Counted from the first letter of the stretch, positions 54,882 through 63,084 are shown. The stretch: 64,000 bases of DNA from Aporhodopirellula rubra (GCF_014192335.1 NZ_JACHXU010000017.1:121149-185148); one strand, 5' to 3'. The notes: generated by a model not told the origin, from the sequence alone. Numbers and translations are program-made.

Positions 54882-55854
54882 CGCCCGTCCGTGCTTGGGG
54901 ATCCATGTTATTCAGTGATAGCCACCCGCTATCGCGCATCCATCGGACACACAATTCAGGCCAAAGGTCGTCTGCCCTACCGTCGATGCGGGCGCCAAAC
55001 CCGTGACCACTTCCGGTAAAGACATGCAGCGCCGCGGGAACGCCGACCGCGTGCAACCGCTGGAACACGGTGACGCTGTTGTGTACTTGATGTTTGTCGT
55101 TTTCAGCGTGGGCAAAAAACATCGGAGGCGTCTCGGTGGTGATTTCGATCTCGTCTCGGAATTGGTCTGGCCGGTCTTCCTGGACAATCCAGGCCGGGTA
55201 GATCAGCGCGGCGAAATCGGGTGGGGAGATCTCAGCATCCGCCGCATCGACTGACTTGTACAGTCGATTTTCAGCCGTCGCGGCATGAAAGGCTGCATTT
55301 CCACCGGCAGAAAACCCCAACACGCCAACACGTGCCGGAACGTTCGGTGTGACTTCCCCTGCGCGAATCATCGCGATCGAACGCTGGATGTCCTGAACCG
55401 CCGGTTGCCACTTCGGTTCCATCGTTTGGCTAGGAACTCGGTATTTCAGCACGGCGGCGCTGACCCCCGCTTCTTGAAAACGTCTGGCAACCTCGAGTCC
55501 CTCCAGGTCCCACGCCAAAATATTAAATCCGCCTCCCGGGCAAATTACGACGGTTACTGGCGAAGGCTCGCCGTTTTCGGTCGTTCCGAGGAACACGTGG
55601 AGCTCGACGTCACGAACGTTGCTTAGCCGGATGACCCGGCGGCCCGCGACCTTTCTGCTGTCGTCCCTCGAAAGATCGTGTTCTGCCTTTTCCGGCGCGT
55701 CCCACTCAGGCGGTTCGCCCGGCCATACTCGGATCACCTTGGCGTCTTGCCGAGCAGTTTCGGCGGCAAAGACGCTATCCCCGGCTAAAAGAAAATTCAT
55801 GCAAAGAAAACATGCGAATACTACTAGCGAGCGGCAGTAAATAAGAATGTTCAT
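54874..55854 (-). CDS. Secreted alpha/beta-hydrolase (carbohydrate-esterase type)
   Basis: A 326-residue exported hydrolase. The start at 55854 gives the signal MNILIYCRSLVVFACFLCMNFLLAGDSVFA. The oxyanion-hole strand reads VVICPGGGFNILAWDLEG, the nucleophile elbow is GFSAGGNAAFHA (Ser), the acidic residue is in FAHAENDKHQV, and the His is in FTGSGHGFG. This pattern matches acetyl-xylan/pectin-acetyl esterase-like enzymes of the BD-FAE group often found in planctomycete sugar clusters. It overlaps the downstream PAQR gene by 8 bp and is divergent from a XylR-type regulator, which may control it. The natural substrate is unknown. Confidence 0.85.
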   Translation of the reverse strand: MNILIYCRSLVVFACFLCMNFLLAGDSVFAAETARQDAKVIRVWPGEPPEWDAPEKAEHDLSRDDSRKVAGRRVIRLSNVRDVELHVFLGTTENGEPSPVTVVICPGGGFNILAWDLEGLEVARRFQEAGVSAAVLKYRVPSQTMEPKWQPAVQDIQRSIAMIRAGEVTPNVPARVGVLGFSAGGNAAFHAATAENRLYKSVDAADAEISPPDFAALIYPAWIVQEDRPDQFRDEIEITTETPPMFFAHAENDKHQVHNSVTVFQRLHAVGVPAALHVFTGSGHGFGARIDGRADDLWPELCVRWMRDSGWLSLNNMDPQARTGDE

Positions 55855-56233
55855 GCAAATGACTCCGAACAGCGTCGAGATCGTGACGCATAACGAGGAC
55901 GAACGATGGTCCACCCAACCGTAACATGACACCCACGGGGCCGCGAGTGCCAGCATCCGGTGTCGTGACATCAAGGCGGACGGCTTCACGCGAGATTAAT
56001 GGGGTGAGAATCGCCCGTCATACACGCTAATCCCGTTCCACGTGGGCACAGGATGCTTCGTGACAATCCATCGGCTATCCTACGATCTCAGGTAGCTGCT
56101 TCCCTTTGCCGCATCCAAAACGTCTTCGATCAGTGTCCAATGCATGCGGCGTCGCAAGCAGAAAACATGTCGACAATTAACGCTGCTTCCGGTTCATCCC
56201 CCCTTTCCTCAACTGCCTTCCTTTGTTCGCCGT
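55855..56233. promoter_or_regulatory. 379-bp divergent region upstream of esterase and XylR-type regulator
   Basis: It should hold the promoters and possibly the operator of the AraC/XylR-type regulator at 56234. No clear palindromic operator could be fixed by eye. Confidence 0.4.
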
Positions 56234-57385
56234 ATGAAACCGAAAGTTGCGTTGATCGTTGAAACCTCGAGCGTCTACGGTCGTGACCTCTTGTCGGGCA
56301 TCGTTCGGCACATGCGGATGCACGATCAGTGGTCGGTCTTCTTGGAACAACGCGATCTGCTGTTGGAGCCTCCGCAGTGGTTGAGCACGTGGAAAGGCGA
56401 CGGAATCATCAGTCGCGTGACGACTCCGACGTTTGTCGACGCGATCAGAGAAACCGGCGTGCCTATGGTCGAGTTGACTGACCGATTCGGCGGTTCTCGG
56501 TTTCCCGGCGTCCGATCAGACGACGCCGCGATCGGGCGTGCCGGTGCCAAACACTTGATCGAACGCGGATTTCGCAATTTCGCGTTCTGCGGTTTCGCCG
56601 GGGAAGCATGGTCGCAGCGACGCGAAATTGCCTTCGTCGAAACGACACAGGCCCACTCGTCGAGCCAATGTGAAGTCTACAACTCACCTTGGACCGGCCC
56701 GACCGCTCGAACGTGGGAAGAGGAGCAACAACACCTTGTCGATTGGCTCAAAGGAATCGATCCACCGGTTGCCATCATGGCCTCCAATGACATCCGAGGG
56801 ATGCACCTCATCGACGCTTGCTCACGCGTTAACCTTGCGGTCCCCGAAGAGGTTGCCGTGATTGGGGTCGACAACGACGAGCTGCTCTGTCGTATTTGCT
56901 CCCCGACGTTATCGAGCGTGATCCCTAACGCGGAGGAAATCGGATTCCGCGCCGCCGAACTGCTAGCCCGTTTGATGAAAGGCGAAACGCTCGACGCGAC
57001 CAGCCATCCGATTCCGCCGCTAGGAATCGCGACCCGTCAATCGACCGATGTGGTCGCGATCGACGACAGCAATATCGCGGCTGCGCTTCGTTTCATGCGC
57101 GAGAACGCTTGCCGAGGCGTGACGGTCGAGGAGGTCATCGAAAATACCGCGATATCACGCAGCACGCTCGAACGACAAGTTCGCAAATACCTTGGACGAA
57201 CACCGCAAGAAGAAATCCGTCACGTTCAAATCAAACGGGTTCGCGAACTTCTGCAATCAACCGATCTCCCCGCCGATCGCATCGCGGCTCTCTGTGGGTT
57301 CGCCCACCCCGAGTACATGCACGTTGTTTTCAAACGCGTGATGGGAATCACTCCTGGCGAATTTCGACGCGGCACCGGACCGTGA
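56234..57385 (+). CDS. XylR-type transcriptional regulator (LacI-like sensor + AraC HTH)
   Basis: A 383-residue regulator. The start at 56234 (MKPKVALIVETSSVYGRDLL) matches the family N-terminus. Residues ~1-270 are a periplasmic-binding-protein-like sensor (DGIISRV; MASNDIRGMHLIDACSRVNLAVPEEVAVIGVDND; PTLSSVIPNAEEIGF). Residues ~285-380 are an AraC-type double HTH (GVTVEEVIENTAISRSTLERQVRKYLGRTPQEEIRHVQIKRVRELL; IAALCGFAHPEYMHVVFKRVMGITPGEFR). Such proteins activate sugar genes when a monosaccharide binds. Neighbours are a divergent carbohydrate esterase and a downstream aldose 1-epimerase, so a pentose or similar sugar is plausible. Confidence 0.92.
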   Translation: MKPKVALIVETSSVYGRDLLSGIVRHMRMHDQWSVFLEQRDLLLEPPQWLSTWKGDGIISRVTTPTFVDAIRETGVPMVELTDRFGGSRFPGVRSDDAAIGRAGAKHLIERGFRNFAFCGFAGEAWSQRREIAFVETTQAHSSSQCEVYNSPWTGPTARTWEEEQQHLVDWLKGIDPPVAIMASNDIRGMHLIDACSRVNLAVPEEVAVIGVDNDELLCRICSPTLSSVIPNAEEIGFRAAELLARLMKGETLDATSHPIPPLGIATRQSTDVVAIDDSNIAAALRFMRENACRGVTVEEVIENTAISRSTLERQVRKYLGRTPQEEIRHVQIKRVRELLQSTDLPADRIAALCGFAHPEYMHVVFKRVMGITPGEFRRGTGP

Positions 57386-57881
57386 CCCGCCCGAACGAGT
57401 GATTCAATTCCGCTTTTGCAGAGGACGCCTCGCGGCAACCTTCGGCGACCAGCCCAATCGTCGGAAACAGGCTACGCGTTTCTGTCAATGACGTCGGCTT
57501 TCAAAGGTCGCGACGCTCGCCAGGACGTGGTCTCCCGTCAGGCGACGGCGGCTGCAACGAAAATGGAAATGCGCCAGACCTCGAGGCCTGAATTCCTGCG
57601 AATCCAGCTACCGTGAACGGGCGCGTTGTTAGGTGAAATGCTCGAATGCTTTAGTTTTGCACGCTGTTTTGGTCCGGTTCCCGTTTCCACTGCGTATTGG
57701 CGGGTGACACCCCGGGCGGCATTGGCGACGGATACTCGCCCGCCATCGGTGTCTGGATCGCTTTCGCGACGCAGGATAAATTCTGTTGTGGGATCGCGAC
57801 CGCCATTGGCATCACCAATATCGACTAAACTGCAGCGTCATCCCGCACGCGACATAGCCCGTGAAAGCACCGACCACACTG
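57386..57881. other. 496-bp gap holding repeat copy C
   Basis: Apart from the 103-bp repeat at 57473-57575 it contains GAATTCCTGCGAATCCAGCTACCGTGAACGGG-like sequence just after it (57590-57620), which echoes the inner part of the repeat. The galM promoter should lie near its right end. No gene was recognised. Confidence 0.45.
57473..57575 (-). repeat. MITE-like ~102-bp dispersed repeat, copy C (inverted)
   Basis: In reverse orientation it aligns with copies A and B: GCGTTTCTGTCAATGAC at the left, ACGTGG then CAGGCGACGGCGGCTGCAAC in the middle, and AAAATGGAAATGCGC at the right. It is not adjacent to a stop codon: the regulator ends 87 bp earlier. Confidence 0.75.
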
Positions 57882-58985
57882 ATGACGAAACTACTTACCC
57901 TCACCTTCACTGCAATATTCATGACCGTTCCCGCATCAACCGGTGTCACCGCCGAAGAGGCCGCCACGTCGACACGGCTTCACACTCTCAAAAATTCAAA
58001 CGGCATGGAAGTGACCGTGACCAACTATGGCGCCATCATCACCTCGATGTTGACGGCTGATCGCGATGGCAACCTCGCGGATGTGGCGCTCGGTCATCGC
58101 ACCGCAGCCGAGTACATTGCCGCATCCGAAAAGCCGTACTTCGGCGCCGTTGTTGGTCGTTTCGGAAACCGTATCGCCGAGGGAACCTTTACGCTCGATG
58201 GTGAAACCTACACGCTCGCCACGAACAACGGTGACAACCATCTGCACGGTGGAAACGTCGGGTTTGATAAAGTGATCTGGGACGTGAAATCGGCGTCGGA
58301 TCAATCGATCCATCTGACCTATGTCGCGAAGGACATGGAAGAAGGCTATCCAGGCAACCTCAGCGTTTCAGTCACCTACACGTTGACCGACGAGAATCAA
58401 CTCGTTGTCGATTATGCGGCGACAACGGATAAGGCCACGCCCGTCAACTTGACCCAGCACACTTATTTTAATCTCGCCGGCGAGGGCAACGGAACGGTCC
58501 TCGATCACGAAGTCATGCTCAATGCCGATCGCTTCACTCCCGTCGACAGCGGTCTGATCCCGACGGGCGAATTGCGTTCAGTCAAAGACACGCCGTTCGA
58601 CTTCACGTCTCCCAAATCCATTGGGCGTGATATCGAAACCGAAAACGAACAACTCGCCCTCGGCAAAGGTTATGACCATAACTGGGTGCTCAACAAAGGT
58701 GTCAGCGCGACCGAGTTGACCCTGGCGGCGGTGGTCTATGATCCGGCAACCGGTCGCGTGCTCACCGTGAGTACCACGGAGCCGGGCGTTCAGTTCTACA
58801 CGGGGAATTTTCTCACCGGAACGTTGACGGGGAAATCAGGGAAAACGTATTCGCACCGTGGCGGCTTCTGCCTCGAAACACAACACTTTCCCGACAGCCC
58901 CAATCAACCGGATTTCCCCTCCACCATCCTCGCCCCTGGTGAGAAGTACGAATCACAAACCGTATTCGCATTCTCCGCGAGATAA
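57882..58985 (+). CDS. galM: Exported aldose 1-epimerase
   Basis: A 367-residue mutarotase that interconverts alpha and beta anomers of aldoses. The start at 57882 gives the signal peptide MTKLLTLTFTAIFMTVPASTGVTA, so it is probably periplasmic; a GTG at 57861 is an alternative. Family motifs: VTNYGAIITSM, GRFGNRIAEGTF, NHLHGG (first catalytic His), NLTQHTYFNLAG (second His) and, near the C-terminus, FCLETQHFPDSPNQP with the catalytic Glu. It lies downstream of the XylR-type regulator on the same strand. Together with the esterase, it suggests processing of a hemicellulose or algal sugar outside the cytoplasm. Confidence 0.94.
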   Translation: MTKLLTLTFTAIFMTVPASTGVTAEEAATSTRLHTLKNSNGMEVTVTNYGAIITSMLTADRDGNLADVALGHRTAAEYIAASEKPYFGAVVGRFGNRIAEGTFTLDGETYTLATNNGDNHLHGGNVGFDKVIWDVKSASDQSIHLTYVAKDMEEGYPGNLSVSVTYTLTDENQLVVDYAATTDKATPVNLTQHTYFNLAGEGNGTVLDHEVMLNADRFTPVDSGLIPTGELRSVKDTPFDFTSPKSIGRDIETENEQLALGKGYDHNWVLNKGVSATELTLAAVVYDPATGRVLTVSTTEPGVQFYTGNFLTGTLTGKSGKTYSHRGGFCLETQHFPDSPNQPDFPSTILAPGEKYESQTVFAFSAR

Positions 58986-58993
58986 TTCGTTTA

Positions 58994-59095
58994 GAGCATT
59001 TCAATTTTTCTTGTAGCCACCGTCGCCAGATGGTGGACCACGTTCTTGCGAACCCAGCTACCGTTGACAACCTACGTCATTTGCAGGAGTGCTCT
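58994..59095 (+). repeat. MITE-like ~102-bp dispersed repeat, copy B
   Basis: The best-preserved copy. TAGAGCA at its left edge and TGCTCTA at its right edge are exact inverted repeats. The core CCACCGTCGCCAGATGGTGG can fold into a stem. It lies between the galM stop and the ATP-grasp stop, and its CTAG overlaps the ATP-grasp TAG (59094-59096). It could act as a shared terminator. Confidence 0.82.
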
Positions 59096-59888
59096 AGAGG
59101 AGTCCAGCGACAGCCCGTACGACATTGCCGGCATCACAGGCGTAAAGATCTGCACCACCGAATGGGTTAAGTTCCAGCAGTCGTAATTCACCGTCACATT
59201 CGCAAACATCGAGGGTGTACGCGTCAGCAGGCGGCGGTATAGCATCGGTAACGACTTGTGCGAAGGACCACGCCTCACTTTGCGGTTGGTCCGGAACAGC
59301 CGAGCGAGACCGAGCATCGTAAGCGGAGCCAGCGATAACCGAAGTGCGGACAACGACGAATCGCCATTCGCGTCCAACGTTGCGTATCGGAGCAGCGATG
59401 ACAGGCAGCGACTCGTCGTCGAAGTAAAAACCATAGTCCAACGCTGTGAGGCTAACCGCAGCCACGTCAAGCACGCGACCACTGAACGGTTTCAAGGGGC
59501 TGTCAGGCCGAACGAAAATGCGATCGGTGCAACCAATCGCTTCGGCAACGGCAGTGGCAGAAGCGACGAAGTCATTGGCAGGCATCAAACGCCAATTCCT
59601 ATGAAGCAGCCACTCGCGAGCAGATGCGTACCAGGCGGAGCAGTGGAATGAAGCGGTGTTGCAGAACGAGCCCGGCGACCAACGAAGTTCATCGTGGATG
59701 CGAGCGGCGTTGCCAAGCGAACCATGGAAGAACGTGTGATTGCTGCCAAGATCGGGCGGTAGGCCATCTGACCACCACGCGTCGCTCCAATCGACGAGAC
59801 AATGTCCAGCTTCACGAACAGCCTCGCGAAGCGCCGAGTGTGAATCGCGGAAGACGTCGGATTCAAGCACCCAAGTTGCATGAGTCAT
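59094..59888 (-). CDS. ATP-grasp (DUF4343-like) domain protein, array-edge gene
   Basis: A 264-residue cytosolic protein. Short blocks fit an ATP-grasp ligase of the DUF4343 type: [15 protein letters not shown] (nucleotide-binding Arg), [19 protein letters not shown] and, near the C-terminus, [25 protein letters not shown], where the E-x-N-P pattern holds the metal-binding residues. The peptide or amine substrate is unknown. The ATG lies about 15 bp from the attC-like element to its right, as expected for a cassette gene, but no attC follows its own stop: repeat copy B is there instead. It is therefore either the terminal cassette with its attC lost or a resident gene next to the array. Confidence 0.75.
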   Translation of the reverse strand: MTHATWVLESDVFRDSHSALREAVREAGHCLVDWSDAWWSDGLPPDLGSNHTFFHGSLGNAARIHDELRWSPGSFCNTASFHCSAWYASAREWLLHRNWRLMPANDFVASATAVAEAIGCTDRIFVRPDSPLKPFSGRVLDVAAVSLTALDYGFYFDDESLPVIAAPIRNVGREWRFVVVRTSVIAGSAYDARSRSAVPDQPQSEAWSFAQVVTDAIPPPADAYTLDVCECDGELRLLELNPFGGADLYACDAGNVVRAVAGLL

Positions 59889-59902
59889 TTGAACTAGGGG
59901 CC

Positions 59903-60035
59903 ACTAACGGAAGGTTGTACGACCCCGCCCTAAACGAATGGAGCGATGTTTGAGGCGCGAGTGAGTCACCGCCCCAGCGAGGCTTGGACAACGAACGAAG
60001 GTGTGCTGAAGGTTTAGTGTAAAAACCATGTTGTC
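59903..60035 (-). repeat. attC-like site 1
   Basis: About 130 bp from CTAACGGAAGG (AAC at 59906) to AAAAACCATGTTG (GTT at 60030). It follows the stop of the DUF4291 cassette in gene direction. The inner block ACCCCGCCCTAAACGAATGGAGCGATG is shared with the other sites. Confidence 0.82.
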
Positions 60036-60052
60036 GGGCGACGAATCGTCAT

Positions 60053-60649
60053 TCAGTAGTCCATCCCAAGTTGTCGGACGATAGAATCGGAAACTGGGTA
60101 AACGCGTTCGGGAGGCAATTGATCCTTGGCACGTTTTAGATTCCCCGCCAGGTATAGCGAACGGATTTTGCGAGTTCGCTCGGTGAAGTCCGTGATATCC
60201 ACAATCCAATCGTCCGTGAAGTCGCGAATAATGGCTCGACTGAGGCCAACCTGAATCGATCGGTGCTCACGTTTCTTGCCGTGAATGGTACGTTCTGGAT
60301 CCCATTGCACGTGGACACTCGCATCTTCAAATTGGCTACGCCAATTTTCCTCCTGTTTGTGGGTCTTAGACTCAAAGCTAGTGAGGACCCCGAGCGACAG
60401 AGCACGCTCCCAATCGTCGCGTTTGATGCGAATAGCAAGAATATGCTCTTGTCTCGATTTGGTCCCCCAGTTACTGCGACCCATCAACCACAAGTAGGAA
60501 GGCTTGACCCACGTCATGCGTCCCCAAGAGAAAGGCTCGACAAATCGACCGGCCCTAATCGTCGGCTCTGCAATTTCTCTGTGATAGGCCTGATACACGA
60601 CAATGCTGTCACGGTCGTAGTCGGCGCGAATTTGGCGATAAGGTGTCAT
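60053..60649 (-). CDS. DUF4291 family protein (cassette gene)
   Basis: A 198-residue cytosolic protein. It matches DUF4291 over its full length: RQIRADYDRDSIVVYQAYH at the N-terminus, IAEPTIRAGRFVEPFSWGRMTWVKPSYLWLM with the conserved RMTW-KPS, RSNWGTKSRQEHILAIRI, and a C-terminal block with DFTDDWIVDITDFTERTRKIRSL. The family is widespread in bacteria and fungi with no known activity. The gene is flanked by attC-like sites at both ends, so it is a mobile cassette. It is about 15 bp from its own downstream attC. Confidence 0.88.
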   Translation of the reverse strand: MTPYRQIRADYDRDSIVVYQAYHREIAEPTIRAGRFVEPFSWGRMTWVKPSYLWLMGRSNWGTKSRQEHILAIRIKRDDWERALSLGVLTSFESKTHKQEENWRSQFEDASVHVQWDPERTIHGKKREHRSIQVGLSRAIIRDFTDDWIVDITDFTERTRKIRSLYLAGNLKRAKDQLPPERVYPVSDSIVRQLGMDY

Positions 60650-60711
60650 CTGGTGTCCAACGCACGGAGGGATGCACTACGGACAACGCAGCAACCGAAA
60701 GGTTCGCACCG

Positions 60712-60845
60712 ACAATGGAAGGTATCTGCGACACCGCTCTGAACGAAGTGAGGGATGCCTGAACTGCAAGGAATTGTGCCAATACGAGCCTGTGTGACTA
60801 ACCAAGGAAGGTGTGCCGAAGGCCAAACGCAGAAACCACGTTGCG
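60712..60845 (-). repeat. attC-like site 2
   Basis: From ACAATGGAAGGTATCTGCG to CGCAGAAACCACGTTG. The left TCTGCG and right CGCAGA arms co-vary compared with the TTTACG/CGTAAA arms of other sites. Here the left triplet is AAT rather than AAC. About 50 bp of unexplained sequence (60659-60711) lies between this site and the DUF4291 start. Confidence 0.78.
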
Positions 60846-60860
60846 CGACCGGTAGAGCTG

Positions 60861-61172
60861 TTAGGGGGGTGAATCACGCAACGTGTCACCCCATTCCACG
60901 AGCATTTGGTGCAGTTGCTCGCACGCATCAAACATGTCAATGTCAGAGAACGCGTCAATTAGTGAACTCGTCCAAGGCACGTCGTGAGGCGCATTGAGTT
61001 GTCGTACCACAAATTCAGGAAAAGTACCGAACCGACCACCGTGAGGCCCACCGGGAACACATTGAACACCACTGATGAACGCGACCACGTCGGCGAATGA
61101 ACGAGCACTGGCGTAAAACATTCGAGGGCGCAGGCAGATGAGCTTCAGGTAGGCGAGGTCATCCGGCGTCAT
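60861..61172 (-). CDS. Small cassette protein, unknown function
   Basis: A 103-residue protein with no signal or membrane helix. It opens MTPDDLAYLKLICLRPRMFY and contains FADVVAFISGVQCVPGGPHGG, GTFPEFVVRQLNAP and a helical C-terminus DMFDACEQLHQMLVEWGD. No family was recognised. It lies between attC-like sites 2 and 3, 15 bp from the one after its stop, the normal arrangement of a cassette gene. Confidence 0.68.
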   Translation of the reverse strand: MTPDDLAYLKLICLRPRMFYASARSFADVVAFISGVQCVPGGPHGGRFGTFPEFVVRQLNAPHDVPWTSSLIDAFSDIDMFDACEQLHQMLVEWGDTLRDSPP

Positions 61173-61193
61173 TGCATGGGGTCGATAGGTCGT

Positions 61194-61326
61194 GCAACGG
61201 AAGGCTGTTACGACACCGCCCTGAACGAAGCGGTGGATCTTGAATTACGAACAGCTAAAGACGCGATGACGCTGCTCGAATTGAAAACGAAAGTGTGGCC
61301 AAGGACTAGCTTAAAACGTGTTGTGG
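61194..61326 (-). repeat. attC-like site 3
   Basis: From GTGCAACGGAAGGCTGTTACGACACCGCCC (AAC at 61196) to TAAAACGTGTTGTGGG (GTT at 61320). It has the shared inner block CGCCCTGAACGAAGCG. The middle is more diverged than in sites 5 and 6. Confidence 0.8.
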
Positions 61327-61381
61327 GACGTTCGCCGTGATAGCTCTTTTCATCGGAAGTAAAGCTGCTGGGCAAATCGAG

Positions 61382-61768
61382 TCAGGAATTGACCGGTTCA
61401 TGGAAGTAATAGCACAGCCCATCCGGTGCCACCACAAAGAAAACGTTGAAGCGTTCACCGTCACGCTCATCAACGCGTGTAGTCGCGATGGAAATTCCAT
61501 TGGATTCGAGTTGAGCCTTCATTCCTTCAATATCGACCACACGAATCGCCGCCCCCTCCTGTGATGGATCGCCGTCGTTAATAGCGAACCCAATTTGCAC
61601 GCCATCGCGTTCAAGGATTACGGTTGGATGTGGCGAGTTTCGGCGTTCAACTTCGGTCATGCCAAAGTGCTGGGAGTACCAGTCGGATGCTGCACCAAGG
61701 TCTGTGACAGGCAGGGCGAGGACGTCGTCTTGGTATGGCGAGGCCGAGTGAAATGCGGGTTCGGGCAT
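61382..61768 (-). CDS. VOC (glyoxalase/bleomycin-resistance fold) protein, cassette gene
   Basis: A 128-residue protein of the vicinal-oxygen-chelate superfamily. The start was placed at 61768 because sequence upstream belongs to attC site 4. VLALPVTDLGAASDWYSQHFGMTEVE is the standard first beta-alpha-beta module, and VILERDGVQIGFAIND follows. The second module has AAIRVVDIEGMKAQLESNGI and ends FFVVAPDGLCYYFHEP with the usual terminal Glu-type ligand. Members include antibiotic-resistance proteins, isomerases and dioxygenases; the substrate is unknown. VOC proteins are common integron cargo. Confidence 0.87.
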   Translation of the reverse strand: MPEPAFHSASPYQDDVLALPVTDLGAASDWYSQHFGMTEVERRNSPHPTVILERDGVQIGFAINDGDPSQEGAAIRVVDIEGMKAQLESNGISIATTRVDERDGERFNVFFVVAPDGLCYYFHEPVNS

Positions 61769-61800
61769 GAGAATCCTGATATCTGGGGAAACTTGCGACA

Positions 61801-61939
61801 CACAACGGAAGTTCTTTATGGCACCATCCCGAGCGAAGCGAGAGATGCCTGAACGATGAGAAATTGTAACGGTGCCAGTCCGCGTCGCCAAACGTGGTAG
61901 GTGTGTCCGAATGGCATTAGCGCAACAAACATGTTGTAC
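61801..61939 (-). repeat. attC-like site 4
   Basis: From CACAACGGAAGTTCTTTATGGCACC (AAC at 61804) to AACAAACATGTTGTACG (GTT at 61933). It carries CGAGCGAAGCGAGAGATGCCTGAACG in the middle, which corresponds to the shared inner block. Confidence 0.8.
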
Positions 61940-61945
61940 GTCCCG

Positions 61946-62371
61946 TCACATCACGTGAATGTCGAGAAACTCAATTGTCAGCTGATCGTTGCCAGCATGT
62001 TTTTTGTGAAATCGTGCGGTCAAGTCGCTAGGGGCGTTATCGAGCGGCACATCATCGCAATGCACCATGCCAACATAGCTCGCAGGATCAAGTCCGTAGA
62101 GATTCTCGCGATCGACCTCGATACCGCTAGCGGAATCGTCGAGTGCGAGAACGGAGGTCAGTTCGTAGGTCCGACCATCGCGGAATGGATCAATCGAACC
62201 GTAGTTTGCAATAACGCGTTCGAGCAAGAGCGGAGTCATCGTTGGTTCGGCCACCTCGAACATCGCCAATGCATCTGGAAAGCGTTTCTCGGCAAGCAGC
62301 TCGGACCATTCAACGACCAGTTTCCGGATCGCGTCATCGTCAGCGTCGATCGGAAAGATGCGAATCGCCAT
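61946..62371 (-). CDS. Cassette protein, unknown function
   Basis: A 141-residue soluble, acidic protein: IRKLVVEWSELLAEKRFPDALAMF in the first third, PTMTPLLLERVIANYG, and a C-terminus ending QLTIEFLDIHVM. The helix-rich start and strand-rich end recall small NTF2-like or SMI1-like cassette proteins, but no family could be assigned. The stop is 6 bp from attC site 4 and the start 13 bp from site 5, the closest packing in the array. Confidence 0.72.
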   Translation of the reverse strand: MAIRIFPIDADDDAIRKLVVEWSELLAEKRFPDALAMFEVAEPTMTPLLLERVIANYGSIDPFRDGRTYELTSVLALDDSASGIEVDRENLYGLDPASYVGMVHCDDVPLDNAPSDLTARFHKKHAGNDQLTIEFLDIHVM

Positions 62372-62383
62372 TTGCTAAAAACG

Positions 62384-62520
62384 CACAACGGAAGGTTTTT
62401 ACGACACCGCCCTAAACGAAGCGAGCGATGCCTTAACTACGGAAAATTGTACCAAGGCCGGCTCGCGTGGCCAAACGCGGAAGGTGTGCCAAAGGCTTAG
62501 CGTGAAAACCATGTTGGCGG
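62384..62520 (-). repeat. attC-like site 5
   Basis: From CACAACGGAAGGTTTTTACG (AAC at 62387) to CGTGAAAACCATGTTGGCGG (GTT at 62513). A near-consensus member: the inner ACACCGCCCTAAACGAAGCG, TACCAAGGCCGGCTCGCGTGG and AAGGTGTGCC are shared with site 6. Confidence 0.85.
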
Positions 62521-62829
62521 TCACTGGGTTGCCGATCGGCCTGCCCAGTATCCGGGACGCTGACACTCGTGCGCAATTGCGACGATTTCAATGCGGACAT
62601 CGGTCACTCGGAAGACGATGAAGAACGGAAACCTTTTCATCAAGTATCTCTGCGTACCAAACAGGTACGCAGGCCAAGTCTGTGGACTGCGTGCAATGCC
62701 CCGGCGTGATCGCTCAAGTTCAGCCTCGAAATCTTCGGCTAGTTCTGGACGCACCTCGAAATACCGATCATGAGCGGCGAGCACCTCAGCATTAGCATCG
62801 GGGTGAAACCAAAACGGAAGATCATCCAC
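62521..62829 (-). CDS. RelE/ParE-family toxin (cassette toxin-antitoxin pair)
   Basis: A 102-residue protein that starts with GTG at 62829. It matches the RelE/ParE fold: FHPDANAEVLAAHDRYFE, a helical pair, LFGTQRYLMKRFPFFIVFRV and the ending IVAIAHECQRPGYWAGR (H-x-x-R-x-P-x-Y-W). ParE-type members inhibit gyrase and RelE-type members cut mRNA on ribosomes; the residues seen do not settle which. The gene overlaps the antitoxin stop by 8 bp. Toxin-antitoxin pairs stabilise cassette arrays against loss, which fits this setting. Confidence 0.88.
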   Translation of the reverse strand: MDDLPFWFHPDANAEVLAAHDRYFEVRPELAEDFEAELERSRRGIARSPQTWPAYLFGTQRYLMKRFPFFIVFRVTDVRIEIVAIAHECQRPGYWAGRSATQ

Positions 62830-63055
62830 TGCGGCGTTGTCGCATTTCTGACATCACGTCATCCCATGGCCGCAATTCCGCTGTGCCATTGTCGATGGAC
62901 TCAATGCGTCGCTGGATTTCAGCCGCCCAAGCAGCGTCAGCCTGCGGGTCATCGGCAGGGTCAAGACTCCTGAGCAGCGACGCCGCCAGAGTCGCACGGT
63001 CGGACTCTGGCATACCGAGCGCAGTAGCCAGCAGTTGTTGTGATTGTGTGTCCAT
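62822..63055 (-). CDS. Antitoxin, addiction-module component family
   Basis: A 77-residue partner for the RelE/ParE toxin. LLATALGMPESDRATLAASLLRSLD is the typical opening of the addiction-module component family, followed by DAAWAAEIQRRIESIDNGTAELRPWDDVMSEMR. This short form lacks a clear ribbon-helix-helix, so DNA binding would need the complex or a partner. A perfect 9-bp inverted repeat lies 11 bp upstream of the ATG and is the likely operator. Overlap with the toxin gene implies coupled synthesis. Confidence 0.86.
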   Translation of the reverse strand: MDTQSQQLLATALGMPESDRATLAASLLRSLDPADDPQADAAWAAEIQRRIESIDNGTAELRPWDDVMSEMRQRRSG

Positions 63056-63065
63056 ATTCCCATTG

Positions 63066-63084
63066 TAGCGTCTCTGAGACGCTA
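63066..63084 (-). promoter_or_regulatory. Palindromic operator candidate of the toxin-antitoxin cassette
   Basis: TAGCGTCTC and GAGACGCTA are separated by one base, a perfect inverted repeat. Its near end is 11 bp from the antitoxin start codon, the usual position for autoregulation by a toxin-antitoxin complex. Confidence 0.65.
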
